The position numbers and the translations under genes are program-made. The notes beneath the pieces are model-generated. The model did no database searches and was not told the DNA's origin. It was given only the letters and a program-made list of their open reading frames with translations. DNA of 8,874 nucleotides from Geminicoccaceae bacterium. Its GTDB lineage: Bacteria > Pseudomonadota > Alphaproteobacteria > Geminicoccales > Geminicoccaceae. Below, piece by piece: positions 1 to 6,102 of this stretch. The number at the start of each line of letters is the position of its first letter. Positions within the stretch are counted from its first letter, which is position 1. The stretch is from contig JAPJRA010000107.1 of NCBI GenBank assembly GCA_030824835.1, forward strand, positions 1 through 8,874, written 5' to 3'.

Positions 1-186
1 GCGCTGGCGGTCGATGCGACTCAAGCCGTCGAACGCCGAGCTGACGACGTGCACGCGAAAGTGCGTCTCGCCACCTTCGCGCCAGCCGGCATGCCCGTGA
101 TGCTTGGCGGACTCGTCGACAATTTCAAGCAACTTGGGCTGCAGCGCCTGCTTGAGACGCTCACGTAGCTCTTCAGCGACCGACAT
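1..186 (-). CDS. bolA: BolA family protein (partial, N-terminal 62 residues)
   Basis: Reading leftward from the ATG at 186, the frame stays open to the window edge and encodes 62 residues; the C-terminus lies outside. The block HHGHAGWREGGETHF (residues 29-43) followed by VHVVSSAFDGLSRIDR (45-60) is the BolA signature, including the conserved GH, ETHF, and VVS-x-F-x-G-x-SR elements. BolA proteins are small (roughly 80-110 residues) cytosolic proteins. They work with monothiol glutaredoxins in iron-sulfur cluster handling and iron sensing, and some affect cell shape or stress responses. A Shine-Dalgarno GGAG (197-194 on the minus strand) sits 7 nt before the ATG and supports this start. A monothiol glutaredoxin gene often follows bolA in alphaproteobacteria but would lie outside this window. 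Family assignment is confident; the specific subtype is not resolved. Confidence 0.93.
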   Translation of the reverse strand, partial: MSVAEELRERLKQALQPKLLEIVDESAKHHGHAGWREGGETHFRVHVVSSAFDGLSRIDRQR

Positions 187-206
187 AGGCGAACTCCGGC
201 AGGGTT

Positions 207-235
207 GGGGCGTCCGGCTGACTCTCGGACGCCTC
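207..235. promoter_or_regulatory. 10-bp inverted repeat in the bolA leader
   Basis: GGCGTCCG at 209-216 is the exact reverse complement of CGGACGCC at 226-233. One G-U and one G-C pair extend the arms to 207 and 235, around a 9-nt loop. It ends about 20 nt upstream of the bolA start, so it would lie in the 5' untranslated region of the bolA mRNA. No T-tract follows on either strand, so it does not look like an intrinsic terminator. It may be an mRNA hairpin near the ribosome site or a protein-binding site. The role is inferred only from position. Confidence 0.4.
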
Positions 236-248
236 AGGAGAGAATTGT

Positions 249-278
249 TTATAAATCATTAACCACCATAGCGGACAA
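249..278 (-). promoter_or_regulatory. Candidate sigma-70-type promoter for bolA
   Basis: On the minus strand TTGTCC (278-273) is followed after 17-18 nt by TTTATA or TTATAA (255-249), which resembles -35 and -10 boxes. It lies in a locally AT-rich patch upstream of bolA and would give a leader that includes the 207-235 hairpin. The match is by eye only; no start-site data are available. Confidence 0.35.
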
Positions 279-566
279 CATACCATTGTGGCGCAGTCAT
301 TCACAAGACAGTCGATCAACTCTCCGCACTTCTCCATGTCGCCATACTCAAGGATGGTGCCCCTATAGTAGCAGTCACGGAAAGATCCCTTACACCGACT
401 CGCGTGCTAGTGTTTTTTCGATTACGCATTAACTATTCCTTGAGCAGGCCCCACTAACCTGAGGTAGCGCCTCCGAGGTGAGGCCGGGATTTGTTGGCCG
501 ACCATGGTTGACGTGGCGGCCCGCAGGGTCGGGCAGGCCCGGGTGTGCTGCTGCTTGAGGTGGGCA

Positions 567-1013
567 ATGGAGAAGGCGATGGCGACTGCAAGCTTGAAGA
601 CCAGGGTCGGGCCCGGCCGTTCGCGGGCCCAGGATATTGATCGTTATGTCGGTGCCCGCATGCGCGAGCGGCGGATCATGCTCGGCCTCACCCAGCAACA
701 GATGGCTGAGCTGATAGGTGTCACCTACCAGCAGGCGCACAAGTACGAGAAGGGCATCAACCGCATCGCAGCCGGGAGATTGTTCACGATCGCCCAGGCA
801 CTGGGGGTCGATGTCGGCTACTTCTTCGACGGTATGGACACGGAGCGGGCCTTTAAGCCGACGCCACAGCAGCGCATGCTGCTGGAGCTGGCACGTAACT
901 TCATCGGCATGCCGAGCCGCAAGCATCAAGAGGCGATCTGCAATCTCGCCCGTGCTCTTTCCAACCCCGAGCTGTCGACAACGCACGACCTCGACCTCGA
1001 CACGGAAAACTGA
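567..1013 (+). CDS. XRE-family helix-turn-helix transcriptional regulator
   Basis: This encodes a 148-residue cytosolic DNA-binding protein. Residues about 23-88 form a Cro/C1-type helix-turn-helix domain: DIDRYVGARMRERR, then LTQQQMAELIGVTYQQAHKYEKG as helices 2-3, then INRIAAGRLFTIAQALGV, ending in the YFFDG typical of alphaproteobacterial short XRE regulators. A helical tail follows (RMLLELARNFIGM, about 103-115; HQEAICNLARAL, about 120-131) and could mediate dimerisation. The ATG at 567 is preceded by GAGG at 557-560 with 6-nt spacing. The next in-frame ATG, 579, has GGAG at 569-572 and is equally plausible. An upstream in-frame ATG at 504 lacks a ribosome site and would add a cysteine-rich stretch with no family resemblance. 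Related regulators act in surface, symbiosis or stress control; the targets here are unknown. Autoregulation is possible. Confidence 0.87.
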   Translation: MEKAMATASLKTRVGPGRSRAQDIDRYVGARMRERRIMLGLTQQQMAELIGVTYQQAHKYEKGINRIAAGRLFTIAQALGVDVGYFFDGMDTERAFKPTPQQRMLLELARNFIGMPSRKHQEAICNLARALSNPELSTTHDLDLDTEN

Positions 1014-1030
1014 CCGTACCATCCGACCGC

Positions 1031-1055
1031 ATCGGGAGCGGCCGAACAGCCCGAT
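1031..1055 (+). terminator. Weak hairpin downstream of the XRE gene
   Basis: ATCGGG at 1031-1036 pairs with CCCGAT at 1050-1055 around a 13-nt loop, starting 18 nt after the XRE stop codon. There is no T-run after it, so it is at best a weak or factor-dependent terminator. It is listed for position only. Confidence 0.2.
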
Positions 1056-1210
1056 CGACGAACGCGCACGGCCACTGCGCAAGGGGGCCGGCGCCGATCC
1101 GCCTTCGACAGGCTCGGGGCACGGGTGAGGCCTGCAGCAGGGCTGGCTTGCCAGACGTCGGCAGGCGTGCTGATTTCCGCCGCGCTCCGGGGTCGGAGAC
1201 GTGCTGTTGG

Positions 1211-1226
1211 GGAGGCTCGATCAATG
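1211..1226 (+). promoter_or_regulatory. Ribosome binding site that fixes the FAH-family start
   Basis: GGAGG at 1211-1215, preceded by further Gs, lies 8 nt before the ATG at 1224. The frame is open further upstream to 1125, but that extension has no ribosome site and its residues match nothing in the family, so the ATG at 1224 is preferred. Confidence 0.75.
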
Positions 1227-2066
1227 AAGCTGCTGCGATATGGCCCAAAGGGCGCCGAAAAGCCGGGCATTCTGGACGCAGATGGGCGCATTCGCTGCCT
1301 CGCGGCACTGGTGTCCGATATCGATGCGACAACGCTCACGCCCGCGGGGCTGCAGGGCCTGCGCGACCAGACTTTGGCCGAGCTGCCTGTCGTTGATGGC
1401 AACCCCCGCCTCGGCGCCTGCGTCGGCCGGGTCGGGAAGTTCATCTGCATCGGCTTGAACTATGCGGATCACGCCGCCGAGTCCGGACTGCAGGTGCCGC
1501 CCGAGCCGGTCATCTTTATGAAGGCGACCAGTGCCGTCACCGGTCCATCCGATGACGTCGAGATCCCGCGCGGCTCGGAGAAGACCGACTGGGAGGTCGA
1601 GCTCGGTGTGGTGATCGGCAAGCCGGCCAAGTACGTGACCGAGGCCGAGGCCATGGAGCATGTAGCCGGCTATTGCGTGGTCAACGACGTCTCGGAGCGG
1701 GCGTTCCAGGCCGAGCGCAGCGGGCAGTGGACCAAGGGCAAGAGCCACGACACGTTCGGACCGATCGGGCCATGGCTGGTAACCCGCGACGAGGTCCCTG
1801 ATCCACAGGATCTCGCGATGTGGCTCGAGGTGGACGGGCACCGCTATCAGGATGGCTCGACCCGGACCATGGTCTACAAGGTGCCCTTCCTGATCAGCTA
1901 TTTGTCTCAATTCATGAGCCTGCAGCCGGGTGACGTGATCTCGACCGGCACGCCCCCCGGCGTTGGCATGGGACAAAAGCCGCCTGTCTTTCTTCGCCCC
2001 GGACAGACCATCCGCCTAGGCATCGACGGCCTCGGCGAGCAGACCCAGCGTACCGTGCAGGCGTGA
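1224..2066 (+). CDS. Fumarylacetoacetate hydrolase (FAH) family protein
   Basis: The 280-residue product is a full-length member of the FAH superfamily, close in size to bacterial 2-keto-4-pentenoate hydratase or 2-oxohepta-3-ene-dioate hydratase-like enzymes. An N-terminal cap of about 70 residues, common in these proteins, precedes the core. Core motifs are FICIGLNYADHAAESG (73-88, with the catalytic-type His83), PVIFMKATSAVTGP (95-108), the divalent-metal ligands Glu124 and Glu126 in WEVELGVVIGK, Asp155 in VVNDVSERA, GKSHDTFGPIGPWLV (172-186) and STGTPPGVGMG (240-250). The family cleaves or hydrates C-C bonds, decarboxylates or isomerises beta-diketo or 2-oxo acids, using Mg or Mn in the cytosol. 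The substrate cannot be assigned: ureidoglycolate lyase, acylpyruvase and aromatic catabolism hydratases share these motifs. No catabolic neighbours are present; the gene stands alone behind a 210-nt gap and ends just before a strong inverted repeat. Confidence 0.92.
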   Translation: MKLLRYGPKGAEKPGILDADGRIRCLAALVSDIDATTLTPAGLQGLRDQTLAELPVVDGNPRLGACVGRVGKFICIGLNYADHAAESGLQVPPEPVIFMKATSAVTGPSDDVEIPRGSEKTDWEVELGVVIGKPAKYVTEAEAMEHVAGYCVVNDVSERAFQAERSGQWTKGKSHDTFGPIGPWLVTRDEVPDPQDLAMWLEVDGHRYQDGSTRTMVYKVPFLISYLSQFMSLQPGDVISTGTPPGVGMGQKPPVFLRPGQTIRLGIDGLGEQTQRTVQA

Positions 2067-2073
2067 ATGGCAT

Positions 2074-2102
2074 GCCGATGGCCGGTTCCGCCGGCCATCG
2101 GC
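2074..2102. terminator. Perfect 12-bp inverted repeat between convergent genes
   Basis: GCCGATGGCCGG (2074-2085) and CCGGCCATCGGC (2091-2102) form an uninterrupted GC-rich stem around a 5-nt loop. It fills the 41-nt gap between the stop of the FAH-family gene and the stop of the convergent lipoprotein gene, which suggests a bidirectional terminator or 3'-end stabiliser. Neither flank carries a proper T-tract, so intrinsic termination would be non-canonical. Confidence 0.6.
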
Positions 2103-2107
2103 CCCCT

Positions 2108-2614
2108 TCAGTCGCCCTGCCGTTGACGCAGGGCTTCGGCCTCCGGCAGGGCAAAGCCGAAAAGGACCTGGTAGCCCGACGCACCCTGCGCGAGCCCGAC
2201 AAATCGCTGGGTGAAAGACTCGACCGTTCCGGCCGTGTTGGCGCCGCTGGGTATCGCGACCCGGCCAACGAAGTCCTGGCGGTCGATGACGTCGCCGTTC
2301 GGCTGGTTAATGGCGATGAAGTAGGGCAGCTCGAGTGTCGTCCCGCGTACCGACGGTCCGGGCTGGACGACGAGATCGATCTTCATGTCGACGATGAGGT
2401 CGTCGCCTTCGTTGCGGCAGGCGCCGTCGACGTTCTCCATGGCTGCATGATAGCCGAAGTCGTTGGAACCGTCCGCGGCTGGACGGTCAAAGCTCTGCAG
2501 TCCATTGATGATGCCGACCGTTGGGCATAGCGGCGCCGGTGGCGTGCTGCTGCTGCTACTGCATCCGGCGCCCATTAGGATCACGCCGGCGAGCGTCGCG
2601 TTGCGCATGCTCAT
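2108..2614 (-). CDS. Small putative lipoprotein, function unknown
   Basis: The 168-residue product begins MSMRNATLAGVILMGAGCSS, a short basic and hydrophobic signal segment ending in a lipobox-like GAG-Cys18. The -3 residue is Gly rather than the usual Leu, so the lipobox is imperfect. A Ser-rich linker (19-23) follows, then Cys30 and Cys66 in CPTVGII and GACRNEG, spaced so that they could form a disulfide in the periplasm. The remainder alternates polar and hydrophobic residues (KIDLVVQPGP, LPYFIAINQP, DRQDFVGRVAIP), consistent with a beta-sandwich. Similar small lipoproteins of unknown role occur in alphaproteobacteria, in my recollection. The ATG at 2614 overlaps the stop of the CDGSH gene as ATGA, so the two are probably one transcript with coupled translation. 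Export and lipidation are inferred; I do not recognise a function. Confidence 0.78.
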   Translation of the reverse strand: MSMRNATLAGVILMGAGCSSSSSTPPAPLCPTVGIINGLQSFDRPAADGSNDFGYHAAMENVDGACRNEGDDLIVDMKIDLVVQPGPSVRGTTLELPYFIAINQPNGDVIDRQDFVGRVAIPSGANTAGTVESFTQRFVGLAQGASGYQVLFGFALPEAEALRQRQGD

Positions 2615-2850
2615 AGTGCCTGATGCGAGCCGTCACACAGCGGTGCCGTCCCGGTTCGCTTGCAACCACAGAACCAAACCGGCCCGGCATCGGTCGCCAC
2701 CCACTTGAGCGGTGTCAGGCTCGTGCCCTTGTGCGAACCGTCGCAGAATGGCTGTGCGCCGCTGCGGCCGCAGGCGCACCACCAGTAGGTCTTGCCGCTT
2801 TCGACGGTGACCTCGTATGGCGCCTTCTGCGCGATCACCTGCTCGTCCAT
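2611..2850 (-). CDS. Tandem CDGSH-type iron-sulfur protein
   Basis: The 79-residue protein carries two complete CDGSH iron-sulfur motifs. The first is CACGRSGAQPFCDGSH with ligands Cys25, Cys27, Cys36, His40. The second is CGCKRTGTAPLCDGSH with ligands Cys61, Cys63, Cys72, His76. Each would bind a redox-active, acid-labile 2Fe-2S cluster through 3 Cys and 1 His. A tandem-motif arrangement in one short chain resembles the prokaryotic and MiNT-like (CISD3) CDGSH class, where one chain holds two clusters. No signal peptide or membrane anchor is seen, so it should be cytosolic. The ATG at 2850 is preceded on the minus strand by AGGA with 5-nt spacing. The frame extends to 2946, but that part is Pro- and Arg-rich and unrelated to the family. 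The downstream lipoprotein gene overlaps by 4 nt. The physiological partner is unknown; electron transfer or cluster transfer is inferred from the family. Confidence 0.93.
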   Translation of the reverse strand: MDEQVIAQKAPYEVTVESGKTYWWCACGRSGAQPFCDGSHKGTSLTPLKWVATDAGPVWFCGCKRTGTAPLCDGSHQAL

Positions 2851-2974
2851 GCCTGTCCTGCTCCCGACCGGCCGTTTCCGGCTTCCGGCCGGACCGATGT
2901 CGGCTGGGGTACTGAGTGGCCACGGATCTGACAAGGGCAAACACACCCCGGTCGGCCGCCGTCCAGAGGACCCT

Positions 2975-3002
2975 TTGCTGCGACGCTCTGTGCCCCTACA
3001 CT
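2975..3002 (+). promoter_or_regulatory. Candidate sigma-70-type promoter for the ppx-rlmE operon
   Basis: TTGCTG at 2975-2980 and TACACT at 2997-3002 are separated by 16 nt and lie in the divergent gap between the CDGSH gene and the Ppx/GppA gene. Transcription would start near 3009, just upstream of the ATG at 3027. This is a match by eye with moderate consensus agreement. Confidence 0.35.
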
Positions 3003-3026
3003 CGACCCGGTGATTGCGGGGCAGGT

Positions 3027-4070
3027 ATGGCGACGGCAGAATTATCGGGAGCGGGACTGGCGAAGGAACGAACGGTGCGGGCCAACGGCAGGTTGGCGGC
3101 GCTGGATCTCGGCACGAACAATTGCCGACTGCTGGTGGCGGAGCCCAGCGAGGCCGGCTTCCATGTCGTCGACAGTTTCTCGCGCATCGTTCGATTGGGC
3201 GAAGGACTGGCGGCCACCGGTCGGTTGAGCGACCGCGCCATGCTCCGGACGCTCGCCGCGCTCAAGATCTGCCGCCGGATCATGGATCGTCACCGGGTGA
3301 CACGGGTACGCTGTGTGGCCACCGAGGCCTGCCGTCGCGCGGAAAACGGCCCGGAGTTCATCAAGCGCGTGCGGCGGAGCACGGGGATCGACCTCGAGCT
3401 TCTCGGCAACGACGAGGAAGCACGGCTGGCGATGCTGGGGTGCCTGCCGCTGATCGATCCGGAGGCGGACCAGCTCTTGATGCTCGATATCGGCGGCGGC
3501 AGCACCGAGATCATGTGGCTCGACCGGCAGGAGCCACTGAACGGGCGCGAACCCGGGCATACGCTGTCCATGCCGTTAGGTGTGGTGACGCTGTCCGAGA
3601 GTTTCGGCGGCCGGACCGATCCCGAGTCCTATTTCGGGATGGTCGCTACAGTGGTCGAGCAGCTGGAAGCGGCGAACCGGCTGCCTGGACCGGCACGCGC
3701 CGCTGGCGGGCCGCGCCTGCAGATGCTGGGGACGTCCGGCACGGTGACCACCTTGGCGGCCGTGCATCTTGGCCTGCGGCGCTATGACCGCCGTAGGGTC
3801 GATGGCATGTCGCTGTCCTTCTCGGTGATCGAGACTGTTTCGCGTACGTTGCGGGAGCTGGATGACGCAGGCCGCGCCGCTCACCCCTGCATCGGTGTCG
3901 ACCGTGCCGATTTGGTCGTGGCCGGCTGTGCCATTCTCGATGCGGTGCATCGCTGCTGGCCGGTCGAGCGACTGCAGGTCGCCGATCGGGGCCTGCGCGA
4001 AGGCATCTTGAACGAGCTAATGGGACAGACGTTGCGGCAGGTTCTCGTACGCGCCGACGCGTTCGCATGA
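3027..4070 (+). CDS. Ppx/GppA family phosphatase
   Basis: The 347-residue protein has the ASKHA phosphatase fold signatures: phosphate-1 loop LAALDLGTNNCRLLVA (23-38), the conserved RCVATEACRRAENG (95-108), GNDEEARLAMLG (127-138) with the catalytic-type Glu130/Glu131, phosphate-2 loop LMLDIGGGSTEIMW (151-164), and the LGTSGTVTTLAAV adenosine-type loop (234-246), with DRGLREGIL near the C-terminus. Members hydrolyse inorganic polyphosphate from the chain end, or convert pppGpp to ppGpp; the sequence does not discriminate. It is the short form, lacking the C-terminal HD-like domain of E. coli Ppx and GppA. Start choice is uncertain: ATG 3027 has only a G-rich upstream run, while an in-frame GTG at 3075 has AAGGA (3063-3067) at 7-nt spacing and would remove 16 non-conserved residues. 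Its TGA overlaps the rlmE ATG, so the two genes form an operon. Confidence 0.92.
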   Translation: MATAELSGAGLAKERTVRANGRLAALDLGTNNCRLLVAEPSEAGFHVVDSFSRIVRLGEGLAATGRLSDRAMLRTLAALKICRRIMDRHRVTRVRCVATEACRRAENGPEFIKRVRRSTGIDLELLGNDEEARLAMLGCLPLIDPEADQLLMLDIGGGSTEIMWLDRQEPLNGREPGHTLSMPLGVVTLSESFGGRTDPESYFGMVATVVEQLEAANRLPGPARAAGGPRLQMLGTSGTVTTLAAVHLGLRRYDRRRVDGMSLSFSVIETVSRTLRELDDAGRAAHPCIGVDRADLVVAGCAILDAVHRCWPVERLQVADRGLREGILNELMGQTLRQVLVRADAFA

Positions 4071-4732
4071 CGGGCTCTCGCTCGCTGACGACCCGGGTCA
4101 AGACGGCCCGCGGACGGACGGTCTCCTCCCAGCGGTGGCTGCAGCGTCAACTCAACGACCCCTTCGTGCTGCAGGCCCGACAGCAGGGTTGGCGGGCCAG
4201 GTCGGTGTTCAAGCTCGAAGAGCTCGACCGGCGCTTCGCCCTGTTGCGACGCGGTGCGGGGGTGATCGATCTCGGTGCCGCGCCGGGGAGCTGGACACAG
4301 TACGCGGTCAAGCGCGGCTGCCGCGTGGTCGGGGTCGACCTCCAGACGATCGAGCCGATTGTCGGGGCGGAACTGCTCGTCGGCGACTTTCTGGACCCTG
4401 CCATCCAGGCCGATCTTCGCCAACGACTGGGTGGGCCGGCAGCGACCGTGCTCAGCGACATGGCTGCACCAGCGACGGGCCAGCGCAACGTCGACCGGCT
4501 GCGGGCAGAAGGATTGGGCGAGAGCGTGCTCGAGTTCGCGGCCGAATGTCTGGCCCCGGGCGGTGCCTGTGTCCTCAAGCTGGTCAAGGGCAGCGAGTCG
4601 AAGCTCCTCCCCCGGGCCACGCAGCGGTTCGCCAGTGCCCGGGTGGTACGCCCCAAGGCGACACGCGCAGATTCGTCCGAGGTGTTTCTCGTGGCCCTCG
4701 GCCGCAAGAATCCTGAATCAGACGGAAAGTGA
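4067..4732 (+). CDS. rlmE: 23S rRNA (uridine-2'-O)-methyltransferase RlmE (FtsJ/RrmJ family)
   Basis: The 221-residue protein matches RlmE, which methylates the 2'-hydroxyl of U2552 (E. coli numbering) in the A loop of 23S rRNA during large-subunit maturation. Visible features are a basic N-terminus with SSQRWLQRQLNDPFV (20-34), RSVFKLEELD (45-54), the SAM-binding loop VIDLGAAPGSWTQYA (66-80), the ribose-binding acidic VGVDL (88-92), and the K-D-K-E catalytic tetrad Lys49, Asp131 (in SDMAAP), Lys171 (in LKLVKG) and Glu205 (in SSEVFLVA), lining up with K38, D124, K164 and E199 of E. coli. The ATG overlaps the TGA of the upstream phosphatase as ATGA, implying coupled translation. The Ppx/GppA-RlmE pair is, to my knowledge, recurrent in alphaproteobacteria. 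Its stop lies 6 nt from the stop of the convergent glycosidase gene. Confidence 0.95.
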   Translation: MTGSRSLTTRVKTARGRTVSSQRWLQRQLNDPFVLQARQQGWRARSVFKLEELDRRFALLRRGAGVIDLGAAPGSWTQYAVKRGCRVVGVDLQTIEPIVGAELLVGDFLDPAIQADLRQRLGGPAATVLSDMAAPATGQRNVDRLRAEGLGESVLEFAAECLAPGGACVLKLVKGSESKLLPRATQRFASARVVRPKATRADSSEVFLVALGRKNPESDGK

Positions 4733-4738
4733 CCCCGC

Positions 4739-5527
4739 TTAGGGGCAGCGGCGGTGGAGCTTGCCGTTGAGCGAGCGGGTTTTGAAAATCAGCTGCACGC
4801 CCAACTCCTTGGCGGCAGCACAGTAGCTGTCGAACTTGCGCCTGACGTTGGTGTACTCGATCACGAAGGCGCTCTTGCCCAGCTTGCGGAATGCCAGCAA
4901 TGGCTCGCAATTGTCGGACGAGAAGCAGGACTCGCTGATGGCGAAGTCGAACTCTCCGGCAAGTTCGGGAATGAGCTCCAGTGTGTTCATCAGCCCGGCC
5001 GACAGATCCCGCGCGTGGGCCTCGTCCGCTAACCATCGGTTGAACTTGAGCTGGTCCTTGGCGGTCAGCGGAAAGCCCGTGCGATGCGCGTAGCCGTCGG
5101 TATTGTCGAAAGCAACGCCGTCGAATCCCTTGCTCTTGCAGAGATCCAGCCGCCTGCTCAGGATCGGGTGCAGCGCGTCCTGGGCTCTGATATCGAGCCA
5201 GCGGTCGGCTTGCCAGCCCGCGGTGCTGCCGACGAGGCGCAGATCATACGCTCCACTGTCGGGGCGCCAGTTCTCCCAGGCGCCCGCGTTCAAAGCGCAG
5301 ATCGTGCGCACCCCTCGCCCCTTGAGCTCCTGCAACCGTGCGGGCGAAGCCGAGAACAGGTCGAGCAGCATGACCTTGACCGGCCGTACGCCGTTGTAGG
5401 GCACCGACAGCTGAGCGTCGAACGCGTCGTCCTGCGCCGGCTGCCAGATGGCAGCCTTTGCCGGCACGCCGAACAGCAGCAGCGCCATCCCGATGGCGGC
5501 TGCACTCCGTCGCCAATCTATCCACAT
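4739..5527 (-). CDS. Exported GH114-type glycoside hydrolase (endo-alpha-1,4-polygalactosaminidase-like)
   Basis: The 262-residue protein starts with a signal peptide: MWIDWRR, a hydrophobic stretch to Val21, and an AKA cleavage site at 23-25. The mature part is a small TIM-barrel-like domain with the GH114/DUF297 pattern: VMLLDLFSAS (52-61, Asp56), TICALNAGAWENWRPD (75-90, Glu85), DRWLDIRAQDALHPILSRRLD (108-128), GFDGVAFDNTDGY (134-146, Asp136 and Asp141), a GLMN loop (178-181), FAISESCFSSDNC (195-207, Glu199 plus Cys201 and Cys207, which could form a disulfide), and KSAFVIEYTN (218-227). The characterised family member cleaves alpha-1,4-linked galactosamine polymers, so the likely substrate is an exopolysaccharide of that type. 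Assignment to the family is good; substrate is inferred. The ribosome site before the ATG is weak (TGGG). No polysaccharide synthesis genes are visible nearby. Confidence 0.86.
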   Translation of the reverse strand: MWIDWRRSAAAIGMALLLFGVPAKAAIWQPAQDDAFDAQLSVPYNGVRPVKVMLLDLFSASPARLQELKGRGVRTICALNAGAWENWRPDSGAYDLRLVGSTAGWQADRWLDIRAQDALHPILSRRLDLCKSKGFDGVAFDNTDGYAHRTGFPLTAKDQLKFNRWLADEAHARDLSAGLMNTLELIPELAGEFDFAISESCFSSDNCEPLLAFRKLGKSAFVIEYTNVRRKFDSYCAAAKELGVQLIFKTRSLNGKLHRRCP

Positions 5528-5736
5528 GCCCAGTCGCCACCATGCCTGTACGGCGCTACCACCACAACATCTGCAGCCTGTTAACTACGCGATGCAATGC
5601 TGCCCGACAAGGACGGGGCCGCCTATTGCCGGCACCTCTCGTGGAGTTGTGGCGAGCGCTCGGCATCACTAGACGGCGCATGCCGACGCGACAGTGACGA
5701 TCCGCACAAAATACACACTTTGATACGCCGATCGCG
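5528..5736. other. Gap between the GH114-type gene and the upstream cupin gene
   Basis: These 209 nt separate two minus-strand genes. A 7-bp inverted repeat, TCGGCAT at 5660-5666 with ATGCCGA at 5680-5686, is the only clear structure and could mark the 3' end of the cupin transcript, but there is no T-run beyond it. An AT-rich patch lies at 5706-5726. I see no convincing promoter and no gene. Confidence 0.4.
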
Positions 5737-6102
5737 TCAGGCCCGGCCGTAGCGATCCTCGAGCCGGACGATATCGTTCTCGTCCAACTTGTCGCCGACC
5801 TGAACCTCGATCATCTCGAGCATCACGTCCCCTGGATTCTCGATCCGATGGGCCGTCTCCACTGGAATGAACACCGCCTCGCTTCGCGCCAACTCGAGCA
5901 CCTCATCTCCACGGACCACCCGGGCCTGGCCACGGACGACCACCCAGTGTTCCTCGCGATGGTGATGCAGCTGCAACGAGAGAATGGCACCCGGCTTCAC
6001 GGTGAGCCGCTTGACGGCGAAGCCGTCGCCCGTATCCAGCACTTCCCACCGGCCCCAGGGGCGCTCGTCACTGTCGCCGCGTTGGTAGGTGACCACCGCC
6101 AT
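5737..6102 (-). CDS. Stand-alone cupin, mannose-6-phosphate isomerase type II (ManC C-terminal)-like
   Basis: The 121-residue protein is a single cupin domain. The order RPWGRWEVLD (14-23), VKRLTVKPGAILSLQLHHHREEHWVVVRGQARV (30-62) and AVFIPVETAHRIENPG (76-91), with the tail GDKLDENDIVRLEDRYGR, matches the C-terminal phosphomannose isomerase domain of bifunctional ManC/AlgA enzymes. Metal ligands visible are His46, His48, Glu51 or His52, and His85. Here the guanylyltransferase half is absent, so this is a free isomerase-like domain. It may interconvert mannose-6-phosphate and fructose-6-phosphate for nucleotide-sugar supply, or be a related sugar-binding cupin. The ATG at 6102 has GGGGAA (6114-6109, minus strand) upstream; an in-frame TTG at 6108 is less likely. 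It is cytosolic, with no signal peptide. The upstream region on its 5' side is the long structured intergenic stretch. Confidence 0.88.
   Translation of the reverse strand: MAVVTYQRGDSDERPWGRWEVLDTGDGFAVKRLTVKPGAILSLQLHHHREEHWVVVRGQARVVRGDEVLELARSEAVFIPVETAHRIENPGDVMLEMIEVQVGDKLDENDIVRLEDRYGRA

Larger units (their letters stand above)
187..566. other. Divergent intergenic region between bolA and the XRE regulator
   Basis: About 380 nt lie between the divergent starts of bolA and the XRE gene. The part around 240-440 is clearly AT-richer than the flanking genes, as expected for regulatory DNA. Besides the hairpin and bolA promoter candidate listed separately, a TATAGT box at 364-369 could be a -10 element for the rightward gene, but no good -35 accompanies it. 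Short open frames here have no recognisable protein family, poor starts and composition unlike the real genes, so I call none of them. Confidence 0.5.

Noticed and set aside
205..432. A 75-codon plus-strand frame in the bolA-XRE gap
   Set aside because: Starts with TTG without a ribosome site, and its Ser- and Thr-rich composition resembles no family; the region looks regulatory.
1221..1976. A 251-codon open frame on the minus strand
   Set aside because: Antisense shadow of the FAH-family gene; no family features.
3014..3787. A 257-codon plus-strand frame
   Set aside because: Out-of-frame shadow of the Ppx/GppA gene; very Arg- and Gly-rich with no motif.
4733..4745. CCCC-GCTTA-GGGG hairpin between rlmE and the GH114-type gene
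   Set aside because: Only four base pairs, containing the stop codon of the glycosidase gene in its loop, with no T-run; too weak to call a terminator.
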